Source: Larix sibirica
Taxonomy: Eukaryota > Streptophyta > Pinopsida > Pinales > Pinaceae
Reading direction: 5' to 3'
DNA: 12,091 bases
NCBI GenBank assembly: GCA_004151065.3
Contig: NWUY0300069716.1
Coordinates: 1,212 to 13,302 of the forward strand
The position numbers and the translations under genes were made by a program. Under the pieces are notes generated by a model that made no database searches, had not been told where the DNA came from, and was given only the letters and a program-made list of their open reading frames with translations. Of this stretch, positions 1 through 7,944 are shown piece by piece; the first letter of the stretch is position 1, and every line of letters begins with the position of its first letter.

Positions 1-1
1 G

Positions 2-199
2 AAGGAGACGATCATCCACACTAATCACAAGCCCCTGCAATTCATGCAGATGCAAGGAAAGTTAAAGAATGACTACCATCATAAGTAGTCCACATAGTTG
101 CAAAAGTTCCATCTAAACAAGGAAGTATAATAAGGGAAAGACAAATCGAGTTGCATACTTCCTTAGCAGATCTCCAATTGTTACGCTAGCTACCGCTCT
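2..199 (+). pseudogene. RNase H domain tail (element A)
   Basis: Frame 2 reads ETIIHTNHKPLQFMQMQGKL near the window start, the TDHKPLQ segment of Ty3/gypsy RNase H, the domain that degrades the RNA strand during reverse transcription. Two stops follow in the same frame at 86-88 and 95-97, and frame is lost further on, although the expected sequence (STYLQ-type, then KFHLN) can still be followed. The Asp of the TDH motif, normally a catalytic residue, is Asn here. The linker towards the integrase (LTTxLNSCG-like) begins near 185. The upstream part of the domain is cut by the window edge. Confidence 0.8.
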
Positions 200-207
200 C
201 AACTCTT

Positions 208-552
208 GTGGATACGAGACCTCTAGGTGGCCCCAAGTGTACAACAACAACCCTGAAATTCGTTGTTACATATCAGGCATTACAGGCATGTAGATCGGTT
301 CCGAAATTTCATATCCAGGATGAAATTTTATGCCATCTTGGCCACCTTTGTGCTCCTTTAGAGGAGTGTGAGAATCCAATATGGGAGGTGCACTACAATC
401 GAGTGGTAGGGCATTTCAACGTGGAGAAGATAATGGTGATATTTTAAATTAAATTACAATTATTGTTCAAAGATTTGACAAGGCGTTGGCAAGTACATAA
501 GATCATGCATTGCCTATGCCATTGGAAACCCTACCATAAAGAAGCAGGGTTG
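208..552 (+). pseudogene. Integrase N-terminal zinc-binding region (element A)
   Basis: A 79-codon open stretch (208-447) carries the integrase N-terminal part ending in VHYNRVVGHFNVEK, with the two zinc-binding histidines at residues 62 and 69. Continuing the homology needs frame changes. The stretch equivalent to LRQDVxKYIRSC is at about 475-510 in another frame, with a short deletion inside it. The CxxC half of the HHCC site reads SCIAY, so its second Cys has become Tyr. A further one-base loss at about 552 moves the reading into the frame of the catalytic core. The zinc site is therefore split between frames and lacks one ligand. In the living protein this domain would help integrase multimerise and bind LTR ends. 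Confidence 0.8.
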
Positions 553-1170
553 TACACTCCATTTCCTACCCCAGATAGACCTTGCGAATCTATCTCTATG
601 GACTACATATTTGTCTTTCCTTCAACCAAGCATGGAAATGACTGTGTATTTGTGGTTGTGGACTGGTTCTCTAAGATGGCAACTGTAACTTCCAGTAAGA
701 AGAGCGTCACAGTAGATGACACCGCTAAGCTCTTCTTCGAGCATGTTTGGGTTCACATTGGCTTCCCATGGACCATTATTTTAGATTGGGATAGTAGATT
801 CTTGAGTACTTTCTGGTACAACCTATGGTCAATGATGGACACCAAGCTGGATAAATCGACTTCCTTCCACCCCCCAACCAATGAACAAATAGAGGTGGTC
901 AATAGAATGATTTTGCATATCCTAACAATGTACAACTCCAAACATCCACATACTTGGGATGAGAGCTTTCCTTATGTTCAGCATAGCTACAACAGAGCCC
1001 TTCATGAATCTATTAGGCACAACCCCTTTACGGTGTGCTTGGGGTTCCAAGCATTAGCCCCAATTGGTATAGCATTGCCCATTATTTCTACACGGGATGA
1101 ATCCTCCCATGATCAAAATAAGGTTGATCGGGTAGCCAAATATGCTGACCGGATTTATCACATCCAATAA
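553..1170 (+). pseudogene. Integrase catalytic core (element A), DD35E retained
   Basis: The frame is open from 463 to the stop at 1168-1170, and integrase homology in that frame starts at GLYTPFPTPDRP (about 550). The rve-type core joins LTR ends to target DNA. All three catalytic acids are visible: Asp in SMDYI (601-603), Asp in IILDWDSRF (784-786) and Glu in the EQIEVVNRM segment (892-894). Thirty-five residues separate the second and third, the canonical DD35E spacing. The usual HPQTDGQTE is altered to a PPTNEQIE form. The core ends in the YVQHSYNRALHES region and a linker before the C-terminal domain. The first ATG at 463 is not a real start, since this is an internal part of pol. It is a fragment of a broken polyprotein despite being open for about 200 codons. 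Confidence 0.88.
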
Positions 1171-1691
1171 TAGGTTCATGATATTTTGCAAAAATCCAAT
1201 GCTAAGCATAAGCAACGCCACAATCAACATCAAATTCCACACAATTTCTAGGTGGGATATAAGGTATGGTTTCATTTGTAGAAAGAGCGTCCCATCTAAA
1301 GCTATGCCCACTTCGATGTCGACCTTACACCATCATGAAGGATATGGGTGAGAATTATTTTGATTTAAGCATTCTTGCTTTCCTCGATTTGCACCTCGTA
1401 TTCAATGTGGAGCTACTCTTACCATATTTTCCACCTATCTTGGACACCTTGGACGTAGCCAACCACTTGTCCCCTACATAACTCAATCCTGAATGCATTG
1501 AGAAAGAAATAATAAACTGGACCATGGACATTGTTATTAAGGGCATGCACTGGCAAAACATCCAACTGTATCGGGTTTTCAAAGTAGTGCAACTTCTTCA
1601 CCATGGATAGTGGCTCACCAAGAGTTAGATTCAACAAAAGTTTCCACGTTTGATGGAGGAACTTGATGCAATGGGGACCATTTCTCCCTAA
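1171..1691 (+). pseudogene. Integrase C-terminal domain and tail (element A)
   Basis: After the stop at 1168-1170 the next expected segment follows in another frame as VHDILQKSNAKHKQRHNQ, then a GYKVWFHL segment (canonical VGDKVWLHL) interrupted by stops. In the frame of 1266-1481, FLDLHLVFNVELLLPYFPP matches the FLGLHPVFNVDLLRPYFPP-type C-terminal region of plant gypsy integrases. A final tail (about 1480-1691) reads WQNIQLYRVF, then QLLHHG, WLTKS and a QQKFPRLMEEL segment ending MGTISP. The pol stop codon TAA at 1689-1691 runs directly into the polypurine tract. Several frame changes and stops are needed. The tail resembles a degenerate chromodomain-like module in position and spacing, but that is only an inference. 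Confidence 0.82.
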
Positions 1692-1702
1692 GGGGGGGAG
1701 GA
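1690..1702 (+). promoter_or_regulatory. Polypurine tract (element A)
   Basis: A purine run AAGGGGGGGAGGA lies directly after the pol stop and before the LTR start. The polypurine tract is the RNase H-resistant primer for plus-strand DNA synthesis. The second copy of the family has a G-rich tract in the equivalent place (10061-10069). Confidence 0.75.
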
Positions 1703-2330
1703 TAGATCCAGGTGGATATTTTTTTCCACCCACCTGTTCCATGGAGTTACAATGGTTCTCCGTATTCTTGACAATTTACTATGGTTTTTCGGGTCCCAAA
1801 CTTCAGGGGTCATTTTGAGGCCCTAAATTATGTTTTTTGGCCAATCAGGGGGCCATAGATTGCCATGGCATTCTTTTTCCCCAGTTAAAAGTTGTAATCC
1901 TCAGTTAGTTATTTACAACGACTTATTGTGCACCCTAAATGAGGATCCTATGCAAACATTGCGCCCTCACGAAGTTGGCATATCAGCTAGCCACCTCGGG
2001 GCCCACAAATCCTTTTGGTGCTTCATCTCCTAGGGTTAGGTTTTTGGATGTTTAGGGTTTTCGCCTCTTTATACTTATGATAAAAGGACCTTTTCATTCT
2101 CTTTTTAAGCCACTCCTACGAATGAGTGTAGCTAACACATCTCTCTTCGAAGGTAAGCTACCACCATCCGAGCTAGTTTGTATTGCTTTGCAATTTACAG
2201 TGTTTTTTTGTTCCATCATTAATAGAATTTGGCTTTTACTGTACTATTGTTCTCTCTAAAAAATATTTTCATTAGTGTTTCCATTTTATATTGTTTCCTT
2301 CATTTCATTCTCTAAATAATCTAGATTAAG
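1703..2330 (+). repeat. 3' LTR of element A
   Basis: The segment between the polypurine tract and the start of element B matches 10070-10630 in the same orientation. Anchors by eye are a TAGATCCAGG/TAACCTAGG start, a GGTCCCAAACTT/AGTCCTAAACTT block, a GGCCCAC block, GAATGAGTGTAGC near 2120 against AATGAGCATAGTCG near 10443, GGTAAGCTACCACCAT against GATAAGCTACCATCAT, and an AATCTAGATTAA end against AATCTAAATTAA. The length is about 630 bp against about 560 bp in element B. It contains a plausible CCAAT box and TATA box. No protein-coding content is expected, and open frames here (for example 1830-2033) are incidental. Confidence 0.8.
1839..2076 (+). promoter_or_regulatory. Putative LTR promoter (CCAAT and TATA elements)
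   Basis: Inside the element A LTR, GGCCAATCAGG (1839-1849) fits a CCAAT box, and CTCTTTATACTT (2066-2077) fits a plant TATA box about 220 bp downstream. LTR U3 regions normally carry the element's promoter in this arrangement. At the matching place in the element B LTR the TATA-like string is degraded (near 10390), which suggests A retains more of the ancestral promoter. Assignment is by motif and position only; no transcription start can be read from sequence. Confidence 0.4.
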
Positions 2331-2339
2331 GAGTGAAAT

Positions 2340-2745
2340 GTCACCTATGATTAACACCAGTCCTTGTTCTACTCAATCTACACCAACCTTTCAAAATTGA
2401 GATAGATAGTCATATTATGCCTACATCAGCGTAGTTCTCACTTGGCATGGACATCTAGTAGGTCTATTGTAGTTAAATATTCTCTAACATAATTCAAATA
2501 TCCCCCACGATCGTAAGTATATTTAATCCACTATCTAGGCATACTCTAGATGAAGCATTATATTTTGCGAAAGGAAACAGTGATCCACACCAACCATGGG
2601 CCTCTATAATTTACTCAAACTGAAGATAAGTTACAGCATGAATACCATCAAAAGTGGTCCACGTACCTTAAAAAATTCCACTTCAACATCAATTAGAGCA
2701 ATGGAAACACCAATCAAGTTGCGAAATTCCTCGTCCAACCTTTAG
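2340..2745 (+). pseudogene. RNase H domain (element B)
   Basis: Reading across frames, the segment shows LNLHQPFKIEID (about 2375-2410), a VLTWHGHLV block near 2435-2460 (normally VLTQHGHPV), then MKHYILRKETVIHTNHGPL (about 2551-2610) and QKWSTYLKKFHFNIN (about 2659-2700). These are the ordered blocks of Ty3/gypsy RNase H. There are multiple stops and at least three frame changes. As in element A, the TDH Asp is Asn. The domain ends near VAKFLVQPL (about 2725-2745), where other copies have a VADCLSRPP-type end. Confidence 0.78.
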
Positions 2746-3675
2746 TTGTGGCATTGACTACTATTCTTAATTCTGATGGACATGAAACTTTAGAGTGACC
2801 CCAACTGTAAGGAAACAATCCCAACTTTGTCATTACATATCAAACACTATTCATAGGTAAAAATATTTCAAACTTCCACCTCCATAATGAACTTTTGTCT
2901 AATCTAAAACATCTTTTGTGTTCCTTCATGTGAATGTGAGAATATGATTTGGGAAACACACTGCTATTGGGTGGCAAGGCACTTCTATGTGAAGAAGAAG
3001 TGGCACTGCTACAAAACAACTTCCATTTTCCAAATCTCCCACGATATGTTAGAAAATATAGTGGATCATGCATTCTTAGTGTCATTGATATACCTGCAAC
3101 CAAGAAGCGTGGAATATACACTCCTTCACCCACGCCAAATGGACTTTATCTAATATTTTCCTTCAAACATGTATGGTTAAGATTGTGTTTTCATGGTTGT
3201 TGGTCAATACTTTAAGATGCCAAATTTTTCATCCTTTAAGAAAAGTGGCATGTAATAAGGAATTACTAATCTCTTCCTTGAGCATGTATGGGATCAGTTT
3301 GGGTTGCCATACCATTCTTTTTGATCGGATAATTAAACCATGATGGACCTCAAGGTGACCATATTGAATGCCTTCCATACTAATATTGATGGGAATAGGG
3401 AGGTAGTCAACATGATGATTGTACATATCCATGATATGTACAACTAAAAACATTCACATAGATGGGATGGATCTTTCCTTGTGTTTAATACAACTACAAC
3501 AAAACTCTTCATAGTTATATTGGACACATATCTTTTCAAGTGTACTTGGGGTTCTAGTTATTGGTTCCAATTCATGTAGCCTTTCCCATTCCATCAACAC
3601 ATAATGAGTCCTCCCATGTTCATAAGAAGTTCAACAACATTAAATTTGTTTAAATGGATCCAACAAATACAACAA
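2746..3675 (+). pseudogene. Integrase zinc region and core (element B), split by element D
   Basis: Homology to element A is collinear. A linker (LTTILNSDGHET) is followed by the zinc region with ETHCYWVARHFYVKK (histidines at 2959 and 2980), a SCILS segment where the second Cys of CxxC is lost, and TKKRGIYTPSPTP leading into the core. Against A there is a loss of about 24 bases just before the first catalytic Asp (GAC 3142-3144) and of about 30 bases after the second (GAT 3323-3325). The Glu codon survives (GAG 3400-3402). Stops are frequent. The core ends at the IQQ-like segment abutting 3675, and the C-terminal domain continues at 9563. Confidence 0.8.
3671..3675 (+). other. Candidate target-site duplication, left (AACAA)
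   Basis: AACAA precedes the TGTG start of the 5' LTR of element D and recurs right after the 3' LTR (9558-9562). Ty3/gypsy integration duplicates 5 bp. Joining the flanks at this site restores collinearity with element A around 1173, which supports it. The word is short and A-rich, so it could be chance. Confidence 0.55.
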
Positions 3676-3928
3676 TGTGTATTATGCTTATAACTTTCAT
3701 TAGGTATCATTACATTAATTATAGTCAAGTAGACTTATCATTGTACATGCCCTCTATCCTTCTTTATGTCCTAATATATATACATAAAGGAGACTCATTT
3801 GAATAATCATATCATGTTGTTACTAATAATAGGATGGTTTTGCTTGAATTTATTGATTCACATATTCATCTCATTTAGGTATGGTATTACTGAATTGAGT
3901 GTTTCTTACGCCTATTTGGTTCTTAGCA
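3676..3928 (+). repeat. 5' LTR of element D
   Basis: It begins TGTGTATTATG and ends TTCTTAGCA, giving TG...CA termini. It aligns with 9301-9557: TATTATG followed by an equal-length run to ATTAATT, then TTGAATAATCAT (3799-3810 against 9420-9431), GTGTTTCTTACGCCTA against GTGTCTCTTATGCTTA, and TATTTGGTTC near both ends. The primer binding site follows directly. CATATATACATAAAGG-like A/T-rich sequence at 3774-3790 could hold a TATA box, but this is not certain. Confidence 0.8.
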
Positions 3929-3941
3929 TCCAGTATCATAG
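3929..3941 (+). promoter_or_regulatory. Primer binding site, tRNA-Met type (element D)
   Basis: TCCAGTATCATAG directly after the LTR end corresponds to the plant initiator tRNA-Met binding site TGGTATCAGAG, with about two mismatches across the 11 bases. Reverse transcription of the element would have been primed here. The position immediately 3' of the LTR is what makes the match convincing. Confidence 0.65.
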
Positions 3942-4634
3942 TGGAAGATTCTTGGTTTTGGCACCTTTGAACAACACTCTAGCAAGTTTTTGCTACAACA
4001 TTTATTTCAGAGAACTCAAAATCAAATGATACTTGAAGGGTTGGAAGCAGGACAAACCTAAGTATATCTAATGGACAAATTTAGTAGAAGAGGCATAGGA
4101 AATTCAGAGGTACAATATGTATAAGTTAGTGTCTATCTTAAGTCATGAAACATGGCTAAAAGTAGTAAAGGTTACAAAAAGGGAAGATTTGAAGTGAGAC
4201 TAGTGCCACTAGAAGGAGGAAAGACTGGGATATTACAAATCCAAAAATCTGATAAGTTAATGCGACATTGATGAAGTTATCGTCCATCGAACTTTGTTGT
4301 CCATATAACAGTGAAAACCAATAAGTTTTGGCACATTGGCCATAACTTTTTTGGCACATTAGAGTTCAATGAGGCTTGTAGAATTGAGGAGCAGACATAT
4401 TAGAATGTTATAGGCATAAAATTCAAGCTTATTGGAGCATAAATTTTAGAGATGCATAAGTTATGGGGACGGCTTGCAAAGTAGTCCTTGAATAAGGGCT
4501 TAGAAAGTACGTGAACTTAAAATTAGCATAAATTTTGATGGGAATGTCCATTTGAGGTGATTCAAAAAAAATTCTAATGATAAAATAGAGAGAAATATAT
4601 TGGTAAAATGATTTTTAATATTTTGGGATAATCA
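3942..4634 (+). other. Untranslated leader of element D
   Basis: About 690 bases between the primer binding site and the first gag-like codons hold no recognisable protein. Short direct repeats are visible: TTTTGGCACATT at 4326-4337 and 4349-4360, and GCATAAATTTT at 4438-4448 and 4526-4536. The leader of a retrotransposon would carry packaging and dimerisation signals, but none can be assigned from sequence. The open frames crossing this segment on either strand look incidental. Confidence 0.6.
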
Positions 4635-5990
4635 GTGAAGTTTTGTAGAATTGGTAATGTAAAATATTTTGGCCCCAACCATCCTAGCAAGGTGACCAAC
4701 CTCATGGCTAGATTTAATAAGTCAAATGTTACTCCAACCATGGCTTTTAAAGACTTGTCAATGAAACAAGAGGAGGATGAATATTTGGACTTTCAATTCT
4801 CCATGTTGGAAGGGAGACTAACAACCATGGTGAAGAAGGTTGACCTTTAAAATACAGTAGACTTTCAAAACTTCAAATATAATAACTAGTAGACTCTTGA
4901 AGGCCTTGAGATACGAATGGAAACCATGAGGGAGGAAATTGAGCAACTAATATATCTCTTCAACACATTTTCTCCTCCTCACAAATATCTTAAGTTTGAA
5001 TTCAACACTATGGGGGAACAAGAGGATTGAGACCTAGTCGTAGAAATATTCATCACACCAAGACTATGAAAACATGACTTTAACTCTAGGCCAAGGAACT
5101 ACTTCATTATGATGATAAATATGAGGAAGTTTGATGGTAATGATCCCATGACATGGATATTATTGACGAAGCAATTTTGGATACACATCAAGTGTTGTCT
5201 CTACAAAAGGTAGCAATTGCATCTTTATATCTAGAACTTGATCAACTTGTGTGGTATCGATGACTCTGTGATTGAAAAAATAAATTTAGTGTCTCTTGGT
5301 TCAATATCATGGAAGAACTAATGGCACATTACCAAGGTAGTGTGACCAACACCTTCTATAGTGAATTGGAAAATCTTAGGAAAATAAGTTTAGTTAAAGA
5401 GTACGCTCAACAATTTTAAATTTTGAGTATTAGGAAGTAAAATATTCCATATCGTATTTTTTTAGATCTAATTATGGGTGGATTAGAGGAAAACACTCAA
5501 CATGAGGTGCATGTATTTGAGCCTACATCCTTGTATAATTATTTTAGTGTGTTAAAGAGAGCTTAAAGTAAAAATATGGCTACTAGAAGGATTGCCACTA
5601 ACACATACAAAGATCATAATGTTTCCACTCATAAACTCACTCGACCTACAAAATTGACACCTCAACAAACAAATGAAAGAAGATAAAAGGGACTATGTTT
5701 CAATTGTGNCCTACATCCTTGTATAATTATTTTAGTGTGTTAAGGAAAGTTGAAAGTAAAAATATGGCTACTAGAAGGGCTGCCACTAACACATACAAAG
5801 ATCATAATGTTTCCACTCATAAACTCACTCGACCTACAAAATTGACACCTCAACAAACAAATGAAAGAAGATAAAAGGGACTATGTTTCAATTGTGATAG
5901 TAAGTACATTAGGTAACATAAGTGTGGTGAGGATAAAAAAAAATTACATGTATTTCAAAGAGGAAGAAGAACAAGAGTTATAACCTTCTC
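4635..5990 (+). pseudogene. gag (element D), with nucleocapsid zinc knuckle
   Basis: Gag forms the virus-like particle and packages the RNA. The N-terminal part is open from 4635, and an internal ATG at 4740 (MAFKDL) is an equally good start. A coiled-coil-like region follows (MLEGRLTTM, then IRMETMREEIEQL after stops). The capsid part includes MRKFDGNDPMTWI (5121-5159) and, after a frame change near 5200, VAIASLYLELDQLVWYR, then MEELMAHYQGS and FYSELENLRK. The basic linker has KNMATRRAATNTYKDH, then LTRPTKLTPQQ. The knuckle is LCFNCDSKYIR, stop, HKCGED, with Cys codons at 5884, 5893 and 5923 and His at 5917. Stops are scattered throughout. A near-duplicate of 187 bp lies within it. Confidence 0.82.
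5522..5896 (+). repeat. 187-bp tandem duplication in gag with an unresolved base at the junction
   Basis: Bases 5522-5708 recur at 5710-5896, separated by the single n at 5709. By eye there are 6 substitutions, all in two clusters near the front (GTTAAAGAGAGCTTAAAG against GTTAAGGAAAGTTGAAAG, and AGGATTGCC against AGGGCTGCC), and no indels. The first copy has a stop (TAA) where the second reads through. The first copy ends exactly inside the zinc knuckle, after its second Cys codon and one base. Relatives carry this segment once. A one-base unknown at the exact junction suggests an assembly join, but a real tandem duplication is possible. Confidence 0.92.
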
Positions 5991-6004
5991 AAGATCTAGA
6001 AACA

Positions 6005-6345
6005 TAATATATTATTTTCACCATATCGTGTTATGCTTTTGTTGGCAGTAGCCCTCACCAAGCTCTCAAGGTAGAGTGTTATATCAAGATACAAAAAGTA
6101 ATAATGTTGATTGATTGTGGTAGTGCACACATTTTCATTAACCACGTATTAGGAAAACTTCTCAACGACTTTATAGCACTAGAGTTTCAAGTAATGATTG
6201 CAAATGGAGGTGCCATAAATTGTTTAGGGAAGTGCCATAGTATTAAACTCGCCATGCGGTATTATTTCTTGGACATTCTGATGATCTAAATCCTAGTGGG
6301 TGGTGTTTATGTGGTCTTGGGAGTCCAATGCCTAAGTACATAAGG
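6005..6345 (+). pseudogene. Aspartic protease (element D)
   Basis: The protease would cleave the Gag-Pol polyprotein. The stretch 6104-6289 is open and reads VMLIDCGSAHIFINHVLGKL around the active site; retroviral-type proteases here have D-S/T-G, so this copy has DCG, with the Asp kept (6113-6115) and Ser replaced by Cys. It continues FQVMIANGGAINCLGKCH and, after a stop at 6287-6289, GGVYVVLGVQCL, matching the flap-to-C-terminal part (usually a VVLGVQWL-type end). Upstream, HQALKVECYIKIQKV (about 6058-6101) is the expected lead-in. The region between gag and protease (5940-6005) is Glu-rich in relatives and is badly decayed here. Confidence 0.8.
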
Positions 6346-6529
6346 AACAATGGCTATGAAAGTTTCATGAGATTTTCTTGAAAGGCAAGAAATTTGAACT
6401 TAGAGATATTCAAGGGAGAACATCTAAAGTGGTAAGCTCCAACACCATGGAAAAACTTATCAAAGGGGACACTCAAAAGTGATTGCACAACGATTCTCAC
6501 TAGACATTCAACAATATAATGCCTCTCTA

Positions 6530-7330
6530 CCCATGGATATCCAAATATTTATTAACAAGCATTCCAAGGTGTTTATTGAAATGCCCAAAGTTCTTCCTCT
6601 TATGAGGGAGAAATATCACAATATATAATTCATTATAGGAAGAATTCCTCATAAAATCCAGCCTTGTAGATACCCATATTCCCACAAAAAATAGATTGAA
6701 AGCATGGTTCAAGATATGACGAGGCTATAATATTTAAACCAACCCAAATTGCTTCCTCTTTTCCACTGGTGATGGTTCATAAAAATTATTCTTAATGGTG
6801 TGTGTGTGTCTAGGTTATCGAGAACACAACAAACTCAATATTAAAAACATTTTTCCCATTGATGTCATTGATGAATTATTAGATGAATTGCATGGAGTAG
6901 TTTTTGTTACTAAGTTGAATCTGGATTCAAGATATCAACAAATTAGATTAAGGGAATAAGGCAATCCCAAAACAATGTTTAGAAAATGTGAAATTCATTA
7001 TGAGTTTTTGGTGCCTTTTGGCCTTGGTAAGTCATCTTCCACATTTAAAAGTTTGATGAATTATATTTTCAATGCCTCCCTTCAAAATATTATGCTTGTA
7101 TTTTTTATGATATTGTAATTTACAACAAATATTTGGAGGTTCATTTACATCAGGTTCATAAGATGCCTTTGGATTTGGAATATTTGGAACATATTGTATC
7201 TCATGAGAGCATCAGAGTAGACCTTAAAAAAATTAAATCCATATTGGAAGGACATATCCCCTAAACCCTAAATAATATTAGGGGATTATTAGGATTGGAA
7301 AGCTATTATTACAAGCTTTTCAAGAACTAC
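6530..7330 (+). pseudogene. Reverse transcriptase (element D)
   Basis: RT makes the cDNA from the element's RNA. Recognisable blocks in order are KVFIEMPKVLPLMREKYHN (from about 6565), a GRIPHKIQPCRYPYSHKK segment (about 6639-6692), YREHNKLNIKNIFPIDVIDE (about 6816-6875), LLDELHGVVFVTKLNLDSRY (about 6876-6935), then YEFLV and PFGLGKSSSTFKSLMNY. The catalytic FFDDI motif is broken at 7095-7115: one T is missing from the run and the first Asp corresponds to Tyr (FFYDI in the restored frame). IVSHESIRVDLKKIKSILEG and RGLLGLESYYYKLFKNY close the domain. A GTGTGTGTGTGT run at 6798-6809 sits at a frame change just before the YRE block. Confidence 0.82.
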
Positions 7331-7944
7331 GATTGAATGATAACACCTCTAACAACATCACTAAAAATGGATGGCATTTCTTGCACTTGGAAAGCAACTC
7401 AAGCCTTTTGGAAAATTAAGGAGGCCATGTGTACGACTCTAGTCTTTCCCATTCCCGAATCAAAAAAACTATTATTGTGGATGTGACTCAAGGCATGGAA
7501 TTGATGCAATTTTAGTGCAAGAAGGAAAGCCTCTTACCTTAGCAAGTTTCCAACCTAAAAAACTAACTAGTTCAAACCCATTTATGAGAAACAAATGCTA
7601 GGCATACTATATGTATTTGATCAATGGTGACCTTAACCAATAGGAAGACACTTTAAGGTGAAAATATATCATGAAAGTTTGAAGTAATTCTTGGAACAAT
7701 CATTGTCTTTCGAGGAGAAACAAGAGTGGGTCAACAAGATCCTAGGTTATGACTTGAAAATTATCTATGAAAATGGAAAGAGTATGCGATGGTCGATACA
7801 CTTTAAAGGAAATAAGAGGAAAACGAGGCCTTACTTTGCAATATTTTCACTATGCAATGGTTGGATGGAAGAAGGAAGAATCAAATGACAGGAGGGCTCG
7901 ACTACATGGTAACACATTCAATAAATACAATGTGACCCTAGTTC
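7331..7944 (+). pseudogene. RNase H and linker to integrase (element D)
   Basis: Blocks of gypsy RNase H are in order but in changing frames: CTWKATQAFWKIKEAMC (about 7382-7432), PIPESKKTIIVDV (about 7450-7488, where the catalytic-region ECDASG is replaced by VDVTQG), LVQEGKPLTLASFQ and, after the EEKQEWVNKILGYDLKIIYE segment (7715-7772), an A-V-D-x-L stretch near 7787-7803 that matches VADALSRK with a stop. The following EENEALLC (about 7816-7840) is the usual linker leading to the integrase. The TDH motif itself is not clearly readable (about 7660-7680 reads KYIMKV or similar). Confidence 0.75.

Larger units (their letters stand above)
1..2330 (+). mobile_element. Element A: 3' part of a Ty3/gypsy LTR retrotransposon
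   Basis: The order is RNase H tail, integrase zinc region, integrase core, integrase C-terminal domain with a tail, polypurine tract, then 3' LTR, which is the pol 3' order of Ty3/gypsy elements. The 5' LTR, gag, protease and RT lie outside the window, so this is a partial view. The same family occurs a second time in the window (2337-3675 plus 9563-10630), and its LTR there supports the boundaries used here. The element is dead: there are stops in the RNase H tail and frameshifts around 430-555 and after 1170. It is nonetheless the best preserved of the gypsy copies. The 3' boundary is placed by homology to the LTR ending near 10630 and is uncertain by about 10 bases. Confidence 0.88.
2337..3675 (+). 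mobile_element. Element B, left segment: RT end to integrase core of the element A family
   Basis: Directly after the element A LTR, the sequence enters pol at the RT/RNase H junction (TPVLVLLNLHQPF-type reading from 2354) and continues through RNase H, integrase zinc region and core. It stops at 3675, where element D begins. The same element resumes at 9563 with the next expected codons of the integrase. It is a diverged relative of element A with more stops and indels, so it is probably older. Its 5' LTR, gag, protease and most of RT are not present between A and B. Confidence 0.85.

Noticed and set aside
753-941. Minus-strand open frame opposite the element A integrase core
   Set aside because: It lies antisense to the recognised integrase and shows no family motif; a shadow of the + strand coding sequence.
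1830-2259. Two + strand open frames inside the element A LTR
   Set aside because: They fall within sequence homologous to the LTR at 10070-10630, where the frames are not conserved.
2840-3453. Minus-strand open frames opposite element B
   Set aside because: They are antisense to the collinear zinc region and core of the integrase and have no recognisable domain.
3799-4359. Open frames of 60-80 codons on both strands in the LTR and leader of element D
   Set aside because: They overlap the LTR, primer binding site and leader, with low-complexity hydrophobic translations expected from A/T-rich DNA.
6798-6809. GT microsatellite
   Set aside because: Only about six units, at a place where relatives have a similar GT-rich coding stretch (WCVCL-like); probably one slipped repeat unit causing a frame change, not an independent repeat.
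7258-7272. Telomere-like AAACCCTAAA string (also TTTAGGGTTT at 2051-2060)
   Set aside because: Single units only, inside RT or LTR sequence; no tandem array.
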